DNA of 64,000 nucleotides from Paragorgia papillata (Eukaryota > Cnidaria > Anthozoa > Scleralcyonacea > Coralliidae): NCBI GenBank assembly GCA_035771165.1, contig JAWNZC010000345.1, positions 1,789,001 to 1,853,000 on the forward strand. Reading direction: 5' to 3'. Below, one piece after another: positions 1-11,140 of this stretch. The position numbers and the translations under genes are program-made. Under the pieces are notes generated by a model, which saw only the letters and a list, made by a program, of their open reading frames with translations, made no database searches and was not told where the DNA came from. The number at the start of each line of letters is the position of its first letter. The first letter of the stretch is position 1.

Positions 1-349
1 CAGCGTGAAACTGACAGTAGCGACCATCAACATTTGAGGTAAGCCCACTTATAGTATATATATATATATATTTCTAAAATTCATTAATAATTCATGAGGA
101 AAACACAAAGAAAAATCATGAGCGTATCGGATCTATATATGTGATATAGGCTCGCTCTAAGTTTCTCGCTGGTTTTTAACGGCTGAGATAAGCTTAATTT
201 TCAAAATTACTACGCCAATGAACGTATGAAGTGATTCTTTTTAGAAGCCATTTAAAAACCTTGCAGTACGGGCTTTATCGGCTCTAAAACACTCGGCTAT
301 CGCCTCGTGTTTTATATCCGATAAAGCCCTCCTGCGCGGTTTATAAATA

Positions 350-890
350 TTACTTCTATATGTATATATATATATTTAGCATATACCTCGCAGGTGAGTA
401 GTGCTTTTCACGCAATCTGATTGGTTCCTCTAGCTCGGGATATCCTGCACTATTCACCTGTGGGCAAAACAAAATGGCGGCCAGTTTTGCTTTATGTTTA
501 CCGAAGCAGGAGATTTTGTTCATATACAAGGCTGATGTTGTAGAATAACGAGAAAAGTCAACAAAATTAAGTAGAAGAGTGTCCACAGGTATGTTTCTTT
601 ACAATTTTCTAGCCATTAATATATTCGAAAGTTGTAAAAACTGTTTTGTCGACAAATACCGAGTACGCCAAGTTGCTAGAGGCCGTGTCTAAGTCTCTAA
701 GACACAGCTTGTATGAAAATACCGAAAAATATAAGAATGTTAAACTTGTTATTTCATTTATGACGTATATGCTAAAACAATTATTCACCTCAGTGTCGGT
801 GAATAGTGTGGATATTCACCTCGCCGCTTCGCGGCTTGGCGAATATCCACCACTATATTCACCTCCACTTCGGTGAATAATTGTTAAATA
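350..890. repeat. Fold-back repeat with AATTATTC-ACC ends
   Basis: The left part has CGCAATCTGATTGGTTCC and AACAAAATGGCGGCC. The right end is a nested palindrome of ATTCACC/GGTGAAT units at 783-886. The same ordered parts recur at 38298-39202 and, reversed and shorter, at 14510-14812, so this is a dispersed non-autonomous family. No coding capacity is seen. Borders are approximate. Confidence 0.5.
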
Positions 891-1184
891 TATATATTGT
901 AAATGGCCTAGAAATTAATTACACAAAAATTCTGAAATTTAAATGTCGCAAATTATGACCATTCTGAATTCTTGAAATTAACACTGCGAAAATTTTCCTC
1001 TAATGAGATATACGATACAATCTTTTTTGATGATTATCATTTTGACGGATCCGAGGCAACAACGACGTTTCGCAATATTTGTAGTCGAATCATAATCGCC
1101 GTAAATGGTTCGGGTCGAAAAAAATAAGATACGCCAACAGACATATTATGTGGCAAGGATATTGTGTGGACTTAAGTTGACAAA

Positions 1185-1215
1185 AACACCGGTTATTAAC
1201 CGGTGTTTTTGTCAT
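1185..1215. repeat. Perfect short hairpin
   Basis: ACAAAAACACCGG and its reverse complement CCGGTGTTTTTGT flank a TTATTAA core. This could be a small fold-back element remnant or a chance palindrome. It lies about 690 bp upstream of the receptor start, and no function is implied. Confidence 0.5.
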
Positions 1216-1901
1216 GCAATTAGCTCAGCGCGTTCTCATTTGTCATTTTCTTTTTCTGACGCTTTTGAACTAAGAGCAACTCAGCAAGACACTGGACCCA
1301 ATTTGAATTTCAAAACACTTTTCATTTTCGACACAGCTGCACTCCCACCTCAATCCGACTCTGTATTATCGTGGGTTCATTTAGCTCGTATGTGACTTCA
1401 TGTTTATCAACATTTATTTAACCGTCGGAGCTTGGTTCAGTATCCATCACCGCATACACAACGTTGGTTTAAGCTATAAGTATCTGGTTGGATTGTAATT
1501 AATCGCAGTTTTACCCATCAAGCTACATCTCCGGCGACAAAGACTCGCGGCACGTATACAGAGCAGATGTTGTTATTGACATGCAGTCAGCGAGTTGGAA
1601 TTGTGACTATACTGCGGTGAATGTATCGCTTTTTTAAAGCTTTCTTCAGACAATTTGAGTAAATTATAAATCAATTTTGTGGGTAGTGATTGAGTTGTGG
1701 TTACTGAGGTCTAACGAATAACCAAATCACCGAGGATAAAGTTAAAGACCGTTGGCCTTAATGAGAACAGAAAAACCGCAAGGAACAGTCGATGACTGCA
1801 GCTCAGAACATCATCAAAATAGGATCATGTAATTGCTACTGTGCTATATATCTGTTTACTGTACTAAACAGAAGTACAAATCGTCTAATTGTTTGCTTAA
1901 A

Positions 1902-3125
1902 ATGAATAACAGCAGCTATGAGCAGAGTACAGGCAGGGTCATGTTCATTATTCCTCCTTACGAGAGTGTTATTATAACAATGGTGTTAGTTTTTGCTTTA
2001 TTTGCCAACGGTCTTCTGATATTCTTGTTCCTTAGAGACCATCGTATGCACACGACGACGAATTTCTTCGTGATGAGTCACATCGTGTCGGAGTTTTTCG
2101 CCTCCTGCCAAGGCCTTGTTATCTCGATTTACGTGCTCGCGAAGAACGGAAGAGTGAATTTCACGCTCGGAGCGTGCGTGTTCGTCGGATGCGAGAACCT
2201 GTTTTTCTTCTACACTTCTTTTCTGAGTCTGACGGCAATAGCCGTCAACCGCTATCTCGCTGTCGTCAAGAAAGTCCACCATAAGATTACGGCGAGCAAA
2301 GCCAAGGTGGTTATAGGTTTGATCTGGTTGTCCTCCTTGATAGCATCGCTTCCTTGGGGATCGATATTTAACGGGGAACCGGTGAACGAGAGGCGTTTTC
2401 TTGCTTGGCTAGTTTACTGCCAGGATACTCCTGGAATATTCGATGACATCAATCAACCGGCGGCGATACTGAGCATGCTCCTAGCTACAGTGTGCACCGG
2501 AGTACCAATCTTAATCCTACTAGTGTGTTTTTACTTCATTTTAAAGTCGGCATTGCGTAATCGGCGCCAGGTTAGCGTCAGTTACAATATACATCATGTA
2601 GCCGTAGACGCTTACGCTCGTTCCGCGTTCACCACGCTACTCATCATAGCAGTCTATCTTATCTGTAACGCGTTTGTATTACCGCTGATCCTCTGGCCTT
2701 CGTCTGCGGAAGGTAAATTAACATCATTCGTTTACCGTTCCTTCATCTGGTTGCGTTCAGCTACATACCCTGTGGTCTATATTCTGCGCAATCCGATCTA
2801 CTTTCGTCTGCTGCAGCATAAAATATTTCAAATTTCCAGTTACTTTTGCCAGACGTGTCCTTGCTGTTTCCGTGATGATCGAATGACGTACAGAAGGCCC
2901 CAGTCTCCGACAGGAATCGGCCGCGGCAAGGTAGCGTTGGAAATGCAACATGCAAGGAGCTCTCAGTTGGAATCTCAGTGCTCGTCAAGAGATAGTCCCT
3001 TGCCAGCGTCTCAGCAAATCCGAGCATGGTACCTCGCTAAACCAAAAATGGCCTTTACAGACATCGAAAACATCAATTGTAGTTCTAAACAATTAAACGG
3101 TAAAGTCTGCGAGAGGACTTTTTAA
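1902..3125 (+). CDS. Class A (rhodopsin-type) G-protein-coupled receptor
   Basis: Single-exon gene of 407 aa. The open frame extends further upstream but only with non-ATG codons, so the ATG at 1902 is taken as start. Seven hydrophobic segments lie near residues 21-44, 53-79, 91-117, 135-156, 187-214, 241-264 and 276-300. Visible class A marks are Asn36 in TM1, Cys91 with Cys173 as the likely extracellular disulfide, NRY (116-118) in place of DRY, Trp142 in TM4, Pro202 in TM5, Pro261 in TM6 and NPIYF (297-301) at the end of TM7. The TM6 CWxP motif is absent (ICNAFVLP instead). Possible N-glycosylation sites are Asn3 and Asn86. A Cys cluster at 316-322 is a plausible palmitoylation site. It would sit in the plasma membrane. 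The ligand cannot be told; an orphan receptor of a cnidarian expansion is the safe reading. Confidence 0.88.
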   Translation: MNNSSYEQSTGRVMFIIPPYESVIITMVLVFALFANGLLIFLFLRDHRMHTTTNFFVMSHIVSEFFASCQGLVISIYVLAKNGRVNFTLGACVFVGCENLFFFYTSFLSLTAIAVNRYLAVVKKVHHKITASKAKVVIGLIWLSSLIASLPWGSIFNGEPVNERRFLAWLVYCQDTPGIFDDINQPAAILSMLLATVCTGVPILILLVCFYFILKSALRNRRQVSVSYNIHHVAVDAYARSAFTTLLIIAVYLICNAFVLPLILWPSSAEGKLTSFVYRSFIWLRSATYPVVYILRNPIYFRLLQHKIFQISSYFCQTCPCCFRDDRMTYRRPQSPTGIGRGKVALEMQHARSSQLESQCSSRDSPLPASQQIRAWYLAKPKMAFTDIENINCSSKQLNGKVCERTF

Positions 3126-3327
3126 ACCGTTGATTGTAGTGCCAAGCTAGACTGATCGGGGTCATCACGGTTACAACTGAGAACTGCAGATTAAAAAAAA
3201 AAACAAGGAAAAAGGAAATTTCTTTACATGTAAAGCAATTTTATTTATTTTTATTTATTTGAAGAATTTCAAATTGATGTAACTAATGTGTGTAAATAAG
3301 TGTGATTAATTTATCAAAATCAAGCAA

Positions 3328-3898
3328 ACAACAGACAGACAGACAGACGGACGGACGGACGGACGGACGGACGGACGGACGGACGGACAGAACCAACCAG
3401 CCTACCAACTAACAAACCAACAAACCAACCAGCCAACTAACTAGCCAACCAACCAACCAACTAGCCAACCAATCGACCAACCAACTAGCCAACCAATCGA
3501 CCAACCAACTAGCCAACCAACCAACCAACTAGCCAACCAACCAACTAGCCAACCAACCAACTAGCCAACCAACCAACTAGCCAACCAACCAACCAACTAG
3601 CCAACCAATCGACCAACCAACTAGCCAACCAATCGACCAACCAACTAGCCAACCAATCGACCAACCAACTAGCCAACCAACTAGCCAACCAATCGACCAA
3701 CCAACTAGCTAACCAACCAGCCAACTAACTAACCAACCAACTAACCTGAACTAGCCAACAAACCAACCAACCAACTAGCCAACCAACCAACCAACCAGCC
3801 AACTAACTAGCCAACCAACTAACCTGAACTAGCCAACAAACCAACCAACCAACTAGCGAACCAACCAACCAGCCAACTAACTAGCCAACCAACCAACC
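3328..3898. repeat. GGAC microsatellite and CCAACCAACTAG minisatellite
   Basis: A (GGAC)n run at about 3332-3388 passes into roughly 500 bp of variable 4-mer-based units such as AACCAACTAGCC and CCAATCGACCAA arranged in higher-order repeats. It lies in the 3' flank of the receptor gene. No open function. Confidence 0.9.
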
Positions 3899-3907
3899 AC
3901 TTGTTAT

Positions 3908-3911
3908 GTTC

Positions 3912-3978
<67 letters not shown>
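3908..3978. repeat. (TTTA)n microsatellite
   Basis: About 17 tandem TTTA units directly after the minisatellite. Confidence 0.95.
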
Positions 3979-3980
<2 letters not shown>

Positions 3981-4049
3981 TTTTTGGTACAGACTTGTAT
4001 ACATGCATGTTTATAGTGATGATTACTAAAACATATTCTTCTATTTTCT

Positions 4050-4235
4050 AACCCACGAGATAACTCGGGTGAAAGCGTTCACATGGAGGTAGGGATAACT
4101 CGGGGGCTAGGGTTACCCTATCGCTCGACCGAGTTATCCCTATCCCCCGAGTTATCTCGGTCTCATGTGTACTTTTTTAACATGGAAATAAACTAACACC
4201 GCCCTGGAGATAACTCGCCTCATGTGAACAGGCCC
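4050..4235. repeat. Fold-back element rich in GATAACTCGG
   Basis: Several inverted copies of GAGATAACTCGGG and its complement pair across the segment, with TTCACATG/CATGTGAA near the ends. It looks like a small non-autonomous DNA element. No clear target duplication was found. Confidence 0.5.
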
Positions 4236-4284
4236 TAATATAGAGTTGATGTAATCGCTGCTAAACAAATTTCATGAACCACAT

Positions 4285-4464
4285 GACCACTTTCATAATG
4301 GCAACTCATTTGAATATTGTTTTATGTGCATTTTAATAAGGCTTTCTGGCCTCATTTGTGTGTCTGCAATTCAAAACAATCTTTGCTTCATAACGAGGCC
4401 AGAAAGGCTCATTAAGATGCACATAAAAGAATATTCAAATTAGTTCATAATGATGAAAGCGGTC
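4285..4464. mobile_element. Fold-back MITE with TTATGTGCAT arms
   Basis: Long imperfect inverted repeat: the left arm carries GACCACTTTCATAATG and TTTATGTGCATTTTAAT, and the right arm carries the complements. The arm core is shared with elements at 27640-27790, 29556-29690 and 47907-48021, so it is a dispersed family. No coding sequence. Confidence 0.65.
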
Positions 4465-5316
4465 CAGGGCCTCTTTTACAAAAGATGTTAAGAATATATT
4501 GTCTTCTTTTAAACATTGTACTTTTGAAGGAGTGAAAATCACTCGAGTCTCAGCGTGAATCGGAAACAGTGGGCGAGGCTATATTATGGAAAGGAAAGAC
4601 CCTGGCTCAAGTTGAATTCTTTAAGATAGCGCTTCACAAACATATAAACATAAAAATGCCAACACATCGTGATCGCTTTTCAAAGTTTAATGAATCCATT
4701 AATTTTATGTGCATGGGTTTCAGTTACTCATGATGATGGAGCTGCTGTTTGCTTAGGATTTAAACATTGTTTTTATGTCAACAGGAACGATTAAGAATCT
4801 CGTCGATGAACAATATCATAGCTACGATATTTATCGAGTTTTCAAAATAATGAAAGCAGGTCGATGTACCTGCGTTTTGTTTGTCCATAAGTTTACCGTT
4901 TTTAACAATCATTTGTGCATGATCATGTGCATGAGCATCTTTTTCTGATGAGCAGTTTTTGGGATTTACTTTGCACTTCGTCTTCGGCGAAACGTACAGT
5001 CCAATTTGGGCTTATTTGCGGTCAATATTCTTTCGACAAATTTGCATGTTACACAAAATTTGCATTTGAAAGGAGCTTCGATTGTGTACGCTGTGGTGAA
5101 CACATTGACAATCCCTCTTTGCAAGTCATTCGCTCGTCATGACCATCGGATTCCGACGTGTTTACATATAGTTAAAATATGGAGAAACTTCGCCAGCAAG
5201 TTGCAGTTTGTACAAGCCTGAGTTTATGTGCTACTACTTTGGATGAAGTGTATACTCGCAATTGAAGAATATTTGAATGTATAATCCTTCCTCATGTGAA
5301 AGTATTATTCTGATAT
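4465..5316. other. Intergenic, probable 5' flank of sulfotransferase gene
   Basis: No gene recognised. Two small overlapping open frames at 4915-5221 lack any known domain and are probably chance. This stretch should hold the promoter and 5' UTR of the downstream gene, but no motif could be assigned. Confidence 0.5.
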
Positions 5317-6687
5317 ATGACGCTTGCTCGTCTCGTAGCTTGGATGCTGTGCCGGCTGTACCGAATGGGTTATAAACAAATGTGTTTTGCCTTTGTGTGT
5401 GTTTGTGGCTTTGCCGGCATATTTTACTACACAGTACTTCAGAGTGCTTCGTTTAGTATATTAACGGGGAAGCCTTACGTAGCAGTCAATGGCGTAGCAG
5501 TCTCTTTAACTGGATTCTTTTCTTCGATTAGTCAACAACAATTAGAAATGAGCTTGGAGGAGCAAAGAGCTCATAAGAACCTAGAAGAATCACATCACCG
5601 GAAGTCCTTTACGCATGGCTTGAAAGTATCTACGAATAATTCGAATAATAATAATGTCGAAACTGATACCATTGAGAGTTTAGAAAGGTTTACGCTGAGT
5701 AGACCAGCGAAGGCCAAGGTGTTGAAACAAGCCGAGCATTTGGACGAAAAGTTTCTGCGAAACGACGAGAGAAGTATACAACGTATTGTTGATGGACTGA
5801 ACGTGTATCAATCAACACAAGTCAGTGAGATTTTTCGCAAGAAAGGCCAACTCCAGAAGCGTTTTCCTACTATAATAATCGTCGGAGTGAAGAAAGGAGG
5901 AACAAGGGCATTACTCGAAATGCTCAAACTCCATCCCCAAGTTTGTGCCTGTGGCCCTGAAATGCATTTCTTTGATAGATATAATTTCAAAGGGCTCGAT
6001 TGGTATCGGGGGAAAATGCCGTTGTGTTACGAAAACGAAGCGAGCGTTGAAAAGACACCGAGCTATTTCGTTACGAACGGAGTAGCGAAAGACATGTTCG
6101 CCTATTCAAAAACACTCAATCATACTTTGAAACTATTAGTCATTGTTCGTGATCCGACAACAAGAGCTATTTCAGATTACACTCAATCGCAGTATAAGTT
6201 GTGGCTAAACAAGAAATTCCCAACTAACCGAAGTTTTGAGCAATCGGCTTTGAGGAGTGCTGCCAATGGCTCGAAATCGGTCAACAGCCAGTGGGGTGCC
6301 ATTAAAATTGGCATTTATTCAAAACACTTAAAAAGGTGGTATCGTTATTTTACGCCCGAACAGATCCATGTTGTAAGTGGCGAAGGGTTAATCAATAAAC
6401 CTTATGAAGAAATCAAAATGGTCGAAAAATTCTTAAATCTTCCTTCGTTTATAAAACGCGAACAATTTGTCTACAATGACACAAAGAAATTTTATTGTTT
6501 CGACCGAAATCTATCTTACAAGAGCGAAGTCGCCACGCCAGCACTGCCTTTGCGTTGCCTAGGAACTACAAAAGGAAGGTCTCACGTAAAGATTTCGAAA
6601 GAAACGAGGAAACTACTACGGGAGTATTTTAGACCGTTCAATGAAGAACTCTACAGTATGGTCGGCAGGAATTTTGGTTGGCAATGA
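5317..6687 (+). CDS. Heparan sulfate glucosamine 3-O-sulfotransferase family protein
   Basis: Single-exon gene of 456 aa starting at ATG 5317. It should transfer sulfate from PAPS to the 3-OH of glucosamine in heparan sulfate, acting in the Golgi lumen as a type II membrane protein. A single hydrophobic anchor lies at about residues 21-41, followed by a low-complexity stem (about 70-180, with an Asn-rich stretch at 107-113). The sulfotransferase domain spans about 184-456. The 5'-phosphosulfate loop is KKGGTR (192-197). EMHFFD (215-220) carries the Glu expected to act as catalytic base. EKTPSYF (245-251) follows. The 3'-phosphate loop is RDPTTRAISDY (278-288). Cys394 and Cys414 match the family disulfide, and KGRSH is at 419-423. 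It ends NFGWQ, like the usual FDWH-type tail. Length is slightly longer than vertebrate HS3ST proteins because of the stem. All core motifs are intact, so it is probably functional. The exact HS3ST subtype is not resolved. Confidence 0.92.
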   Translation: MTLARLVAWMLCRLYRMGYKQMCFAFVCVCGFAGIFYYTVLQSASFSILTGKPYVAVNGVAVSLTGFFSSISQQQLEMSLEEQRAHKNLEESHHRKSFTHGLKVSTNNSNNNNVETDTIESLERFTLSRPAKAKVLKQAEHLDEKFLRNDERSIQRIVDGLNVYQSTQVSEIFRKKGQLQKRFPTIIIVGVKKGGTRALLEMLKLHPQVCACGPEMHFFDRYNFKGLDWYRGKMPLCYENEASVEKTPSYFVTNGVAKDMFAYSKTLNHTLKLLVIVRDPTTRAISDYTQSQYKLWLNKKFPTNRSFEQSALRSAANGSKSVNSQWGAIKIGIYSKHLKRWYRYFTPEQIHVVSGEGLINKPYEEIKMVEKFLNLPSFIKREQFVYNDTKKFYCFDRNLSYKSEVATPALPLRCLGTTKGRSHVKISKETRKLLREYFRPFNEELYSMVGRNFGWQ

Positions 6688-6984
6688 AGCAAGATTAAAC
6701 TGTGCAGAATATAAACAATATTGATCTTCATTATGCATACACCTGACCAAGTCAATAAAATCGTACGTTTTTATAGGCAGTTTAATTTATTGAAGGGAGA
6801 TTTGAAGTTTTAGAATATATGCGGGCATTCTTATCAGACGGGGCCAGTTGCAAAAAGGCAACACCAGATCGTCGTCCAGCTGAAAATGGCAAATATCATA
6901 TCAAACTTATTCGCCACAAATCGAGACATTAGCTTTTGCTGGTTCCCAGTATCTTATATGACAAATGCGCGCGCTAAATTCAAA

Positions 6985-7735
6985 ATGGCGTCGAGACCCA
7001 AAAGGGAGTCGAGACAACCTAAGAGGTATTCGGAAGAGTTTATCGAGGCAAAAAAAGACAAAAAGAAATTGAATACGGTGCAAAACGACAGAAAGCTGTA
7101 CGAAGTTGAAATTGTAGATGCGAATAAAGAAGACGGGATGGTAAAATTGCATTTCAAAGGATACAGCGAGAAGTACGATGAGTGGAGAAGATGTGATGAT
7201 GAAAATATACCTGTGTCGCGTTTAGAACGGAGGAGTATTCCAACAGAAGATTCGCTACAAGAGCGTCTTACATCTTTCCACGAATCACTGTATAGAGATG
7301 TAAAGCGAAAAATTATACTCGACTCGTCGCGACAACCCCGGATATCAGAATCGACATCCCCATAGATAAAGATGTATTTCAGAATGGGTTGAAGAAAGTA
7401 AAGGCAACAGCTACTTTTAAGCGAGGGAAAAAACTGTTTATGTAGTCTCTTCAAACAGAGATATGGATCCTGTACTAGGCGTCAAGTGGGATGAACGCAT
7501 TCTGAACGAAAACGGTGATTTTAGTTTTGTGGTGCAGGGTAACTGTTTGTTTTTGGTGTACCGAGAGACAAGGCATTAAAGAATTTAAAACTTATTGGGG
7601 GGAGATACGTGGAGTCATTTATTGAGGAAGCCGACAATTTAATTTTTACATTTGTTCGGGGTGATGGAAACAGACACAATTATGGTAGAAATATACCCAA
7701 CAACTTTGAGACTTGTTTATTTTTATTCAATGTTT
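6985..7735 (+). pseudogene. Broken chromo-barrel (MSL3/MRG-like) protein
   Basis: The first open piece runs from ATG 6985 to a stop at 7365 (126 aa; an in-frame upstream ATG exists at 6886). It starts with a basic MASRPKRESRQPKRYSEEF tail and then has a domain around LYEVEIVDANKEDG and FKGYSEKYDEW, the pattern of a chromo-barrel/Tudor-knot fold that binds histone tails or nucleic acid. Coding sequence then continues in other frames: DVFQNGLKKVKATATFKRG near 7360-7442, VSSNRDMDPVLGVKWDERI from 7442, and RDKALKNLKLIGGRYVESF from 7561, ending near 7735. At least two or three frameshifts are needed, so it is decayed. Its position next to a transposon gene on the opposite strand suggests it may be a transposon cargo gene; this is inference. 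Confidence 0.55.
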
Positions 7736-8221
7736 AGTTTAAAATAATAGCTTGCAATATTACATAATTCCAATAAGCATGATTCATAGTGTATACAGAT
7801 TACTGTACTTCCTCTATCATGCCCCTAAAATTTCGAGTAAGTTCCCCTCCAGTATGGCAACATTACATTTGTTTTGTAAAATATAACTATTTCATAATAT
7901 ATGTCACATATTTTTAAACAAAGGGGTGACATTACATTTGTTTTGTAAAATTCTCTTCAACATATTCAAATTTATATGTAATTAATATATTTCATTATAT
8001 TTTTTATTATGTTATATACATGTAAGAAGTATAAAATTAAATGCTCACATCTTTCCAATAAAAATACCTACTCAAGATAATTTGGACATGCCTGAATTAT
8101 ATAAAAAACCTCTGATAACTTAAACTAACCCCAGCTGACAAGATGCAATCCACCCACTATCTATTTTAACAAGATGTCCCACCAGCAACTGTTGTGGTCA
8201 CAATTGGAACATTTAGCAGTA
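7736..8221. other. AT-rich spacer between convergent gene remnants
   Basis: Low-complexity AT-rich sequence with a short direct repeat (GTGACATTACATTTGTTTTG-like) near 7858-7955. Nothing coding is seen. It lies between the 3' ends of the chromo-barrel remnant and the minus-strand transposon gene remnant. Confidence 0.5.
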
Positions 8222-10235
8222 CAGTTTTTATTGTATGGCCATTATTTCTACAATTCCTACATTTATAGCTATTTTTTTCACTCTTTCATAACCTGCTGCT
8301 TCAAGCAATTGTATTCTATTTTTCTTTAGAAACATTTGTTTTAGAGACTCAATACCCCTATGATTACTTGCTCTGAAATAATGTTTGCTTGAGGTTTCAT
8401 TGTATTTTTCCATGCCTTGCTGATTGAAATAATTTAAGATTTTGGTGCATAGTAAGAAATTCTGGAACATGAGAAAACAATGCATGCATGTAGGGGGTAA
8501 AATCCTTTGTTTGGTAGAGATGATCAAAAAGTGAAAACCATGATATTACTTTACTCTTGAATGATACAACCTGTTCCGCTGAAGTAAACGTCAATTTTTA
8601 AATCACTAATTATTTTCAATAAATTTTCCCCACAAATTTTGCTTTTTATCTGTTTCTTCTGCATTTGGTAAATAATTTGGGGATATCAATATGCTGGAAC
8701 AAGTTTAATTTTTCTGGACCGGTTAGATCTCTGTAATCTAATTTTTTTGTATCAGGATTCACCTTCCAGTGAAATGAAATTCCTAAGCTCTGTAATAATG
8801 TTTCATATGCAGCCATGTGTTTGAATTTTTCTCTAGAAAATCCATTATTTAATACTTTCTTCTTGTCAATTGCATCACTTCGTGCAAGTTCTCTAATAAG
8901 TAACCCTATTAAATTGTCAGATATTCTGAGAAAAAGGTGCAAAGTATCAATTATAACATGATCTAGCTCAATAAAAGAAAAAAGTGGTGGGTGTTGGCAA
9001 TTAAATTTTTCTTGACCTAGCATGTGTGGCAATTTCACTCAGAGATCTGCCTCCAAATTCTGGGTCCTTTAAAGACCATTGTTTATGTATATCCCCCCTC
9101 TGGAGCCTTGGACATTTGCACCATATGCAAGCATATTCTTGATTTGCAGGCCCTATTCCACAGACAGTAGCCAAAAAATTTCCCAGTCCCCTCCCAAAAA
9201 ATATTCCAACTTATAAGTGTTACCATCAACTGTAATTTCTTTTAAATTTTTCATCTCATCTCTAAGATCTTGGAGAGCTATTCTCAAGTTCTCATAATCT
9301 TCTTTCATTTTAATTATCGCTAAGACATAGTTTCCCTTTTCACTCATTGCCACATTATTTTCATTTTAAAATTGTGTAAGTGACATTTTCAAGGGTTAAC
9401 CTCTTTTCCAATATTTGTACCATCCCCACTTAACTTTACTTTAACTGTATCTTTATCATTAATAACCTGGTTAGCTCTCAACCGTCGAATATTTTTCCTC
9501 TAAACTCTCTACAAAACTTATTTGAATACCCTCTGTATCTCCTGGCGTTGGTTTCAAACTCCATTTACTATTTACTAACTGTACCCACTTTTCCATATTA
9601 TATAAATTTGGAATATCAGATCCATGTTTTGAAATCTCCCTCCATGCCTCATTTGAAATTTGAAACTTATCTTTTAAATACAAACCACGTATTTAAATTA
9701 TCTATATCATTAATTTCCTTAGGAGAACTATGAGGAGTTTTGAAAGTCCTTCATCAATAAGATTAAGTGTTTCATAATTGTTTGTTTGTTTCATTAAGGA
9801 CTTCAACTTTAATGGGTACATAATTATAAAATTTCAAGGAATGCAAGTGTAGCTTGACATTCCTCTTTTGCCTTCTTTTTAATTCGGTTTTGGTGCCTTT
9901 TTGAATAATCGGTAAATGTTTTTTTCTTATCCAGACCTCTAGTTTTTGTCTTTCCTTTCCTTCTTAGAAGTGTTCAGTACTATCTGTTTAAACTTTCTCT
10001 TATAAAAATCCTTCTGCCTTTGGTTTTCCTCCAAAGACCTGTCAAGCTCTTCTTCCACACACAATCTCTTGGCTCGTTCCGAATGAAATTCATTCTCCAG
10101 CTTTCTCTTTTCAGCCTTAACCTTTTCGCATTCTTCCCTTAGCCTGTATCCTTGAATTTCACTGTAGAATATTTTGAGATGATAAATTATCTGTCTTCCA
10201 CTGCTCAATAAGTGCTTTGGCACACTTACCGCCAC
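8222..10235 (-). pseudogene. Decayed transposon-encoded protein, unclassified DNA transposon
   Basis: Successive minus-strand open pieces make one broken gene. The 5' part (9939-10235) is a coiled-coil-like, Lys/Glu-rich segment (ECEKVKAEKRKLENEF). Further pieces lie at 9471-9683 and 9153-9353 (ending GNTYKLEYFLGGDW). A segment near 9050-9170 in another frame has ACIWCKCPR, a Cys pair resembling a zinc-binding site. Then comes 8646-9038 (FIELDHVIIDTLHLFLRISD, with acidic residues in a hydrophobic context) and 8228-8527 (FNQQGMEKYNETSSKHYF, LKKNRIQLL). I recognise this order from an abundant family of cnidarian and sponge transposon-like proteins but cannot name the superfamily. The acidic residues could belong to an RNase H-like DDE/D core; that is a guess. 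Several frameshifts show it is dead. Confidence 0.55.
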
Positions 10236-11140
10236 GTTTATTCGCTCGCTTTAAGGCTGTTTTTTGGGTGTAAATTTTTTTTTCTAAATACCCCAAGGAT
10301 TCGAGCATTTATGTCGACTCCTAGAACATTGCATTCACGCAATATTTTTATCAACAATAATAAACAGGAGAGGTTTACCGCATAATTCGTCCACCTTCTC
10401 TTTGTCAAACTCTTTAGTAATCGTGTATATCAGGTAACTATAAAATATATAGGCATAGCTAATAAGCCAGAGCATTATTAATTATGTACATTATCACGTA
10501 AAATTCAAAGAATCTCAATTATAAAATTATAAAAGAAACAATGAACTTACTTGTTTATATCAACATCGAACGAGGGATATCCAGCTCCCGAACCATCAGC
10601 CGTGGAGTCATACGAATACTGATCCTCAACAGCGTTAACACAGACGCACAATAATATAAAAGCAGTAACAAAATTTCATTATTCAAGTGCATATTCCCGA
10701 GGTTTAAATTTATCAATCAAACTCGGACAATTTGCATATCAAAATGCGGGGAAATCTACCGAAGATTTCAATTTTGGCGGTACAAATTTAATACACGCAT
10801 GCGCAAACGAGTTATTAGCCCAGACTCCAAGCTTGTCCGGCGCGCGCACTGTAAACAAAGGTACGGTTAGTTTAATATCTCTTGCACAAAACATTCGAAA
10901 TCCCGAGTCACATTTTTATTCAAATCCGGCCAACAAGCATTTGTTAAGAAAGTTATGTATCGTTATTTCATATTCCGAAGGTACATCGGAGCATTTGCTT
11001 TTCTTATTTTCCACAAAGACCAGAAACAACGAAAATTTGCGTCTTTTCGACGACCGGAAGTTGCTATTTATCACCCTTGTAATACGACCTGACCAAATGT
11101 CCCAATAAGTTTGATATGTATTACTTGTAATGTACCCAAT
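10236..11140. other. No gene recognised; transposon-flank sequence
   Basis: Contains AT-rich sequence and a GC-richer stretch near 10780-10860. Open frames at 10833-11108 and 10916-11242 overlap on opposite strands and lack a recognisable domain. The 5' end of the minus-strand transposon gene may extend here. Confidence 0.4.

Larger units (their letters stand above)
1..1800. other. Repeat-rich flank without a recognised gene
   Basis: No convincing coding region. It holds a TA microsatellite near 51-71, an imperfect inverted repeat at about 263-338 (arms contain GGGCTTTATCGG and CCGATAAAGCCC), a fold-back repeat at 350-890 and a short perfect hairpin at 1185-1215. Small open frames here have no recognisable domain. 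Promoter and 5' UTR sequence of the downstream receptor gene probably lies in the right part, but no motif could be fixed. Confidence 0.6.

Noticed and set aside
2757..3027. Minus-strand frames within the receptor gene
   Set aside because: Antisense shadows of the GPCR coding sequence with no domain.
3389..3898. Possible CRISPR-like array
   Set aside because: Units are short variable tandem repeats without unique spacers, in a eukaryotic context.
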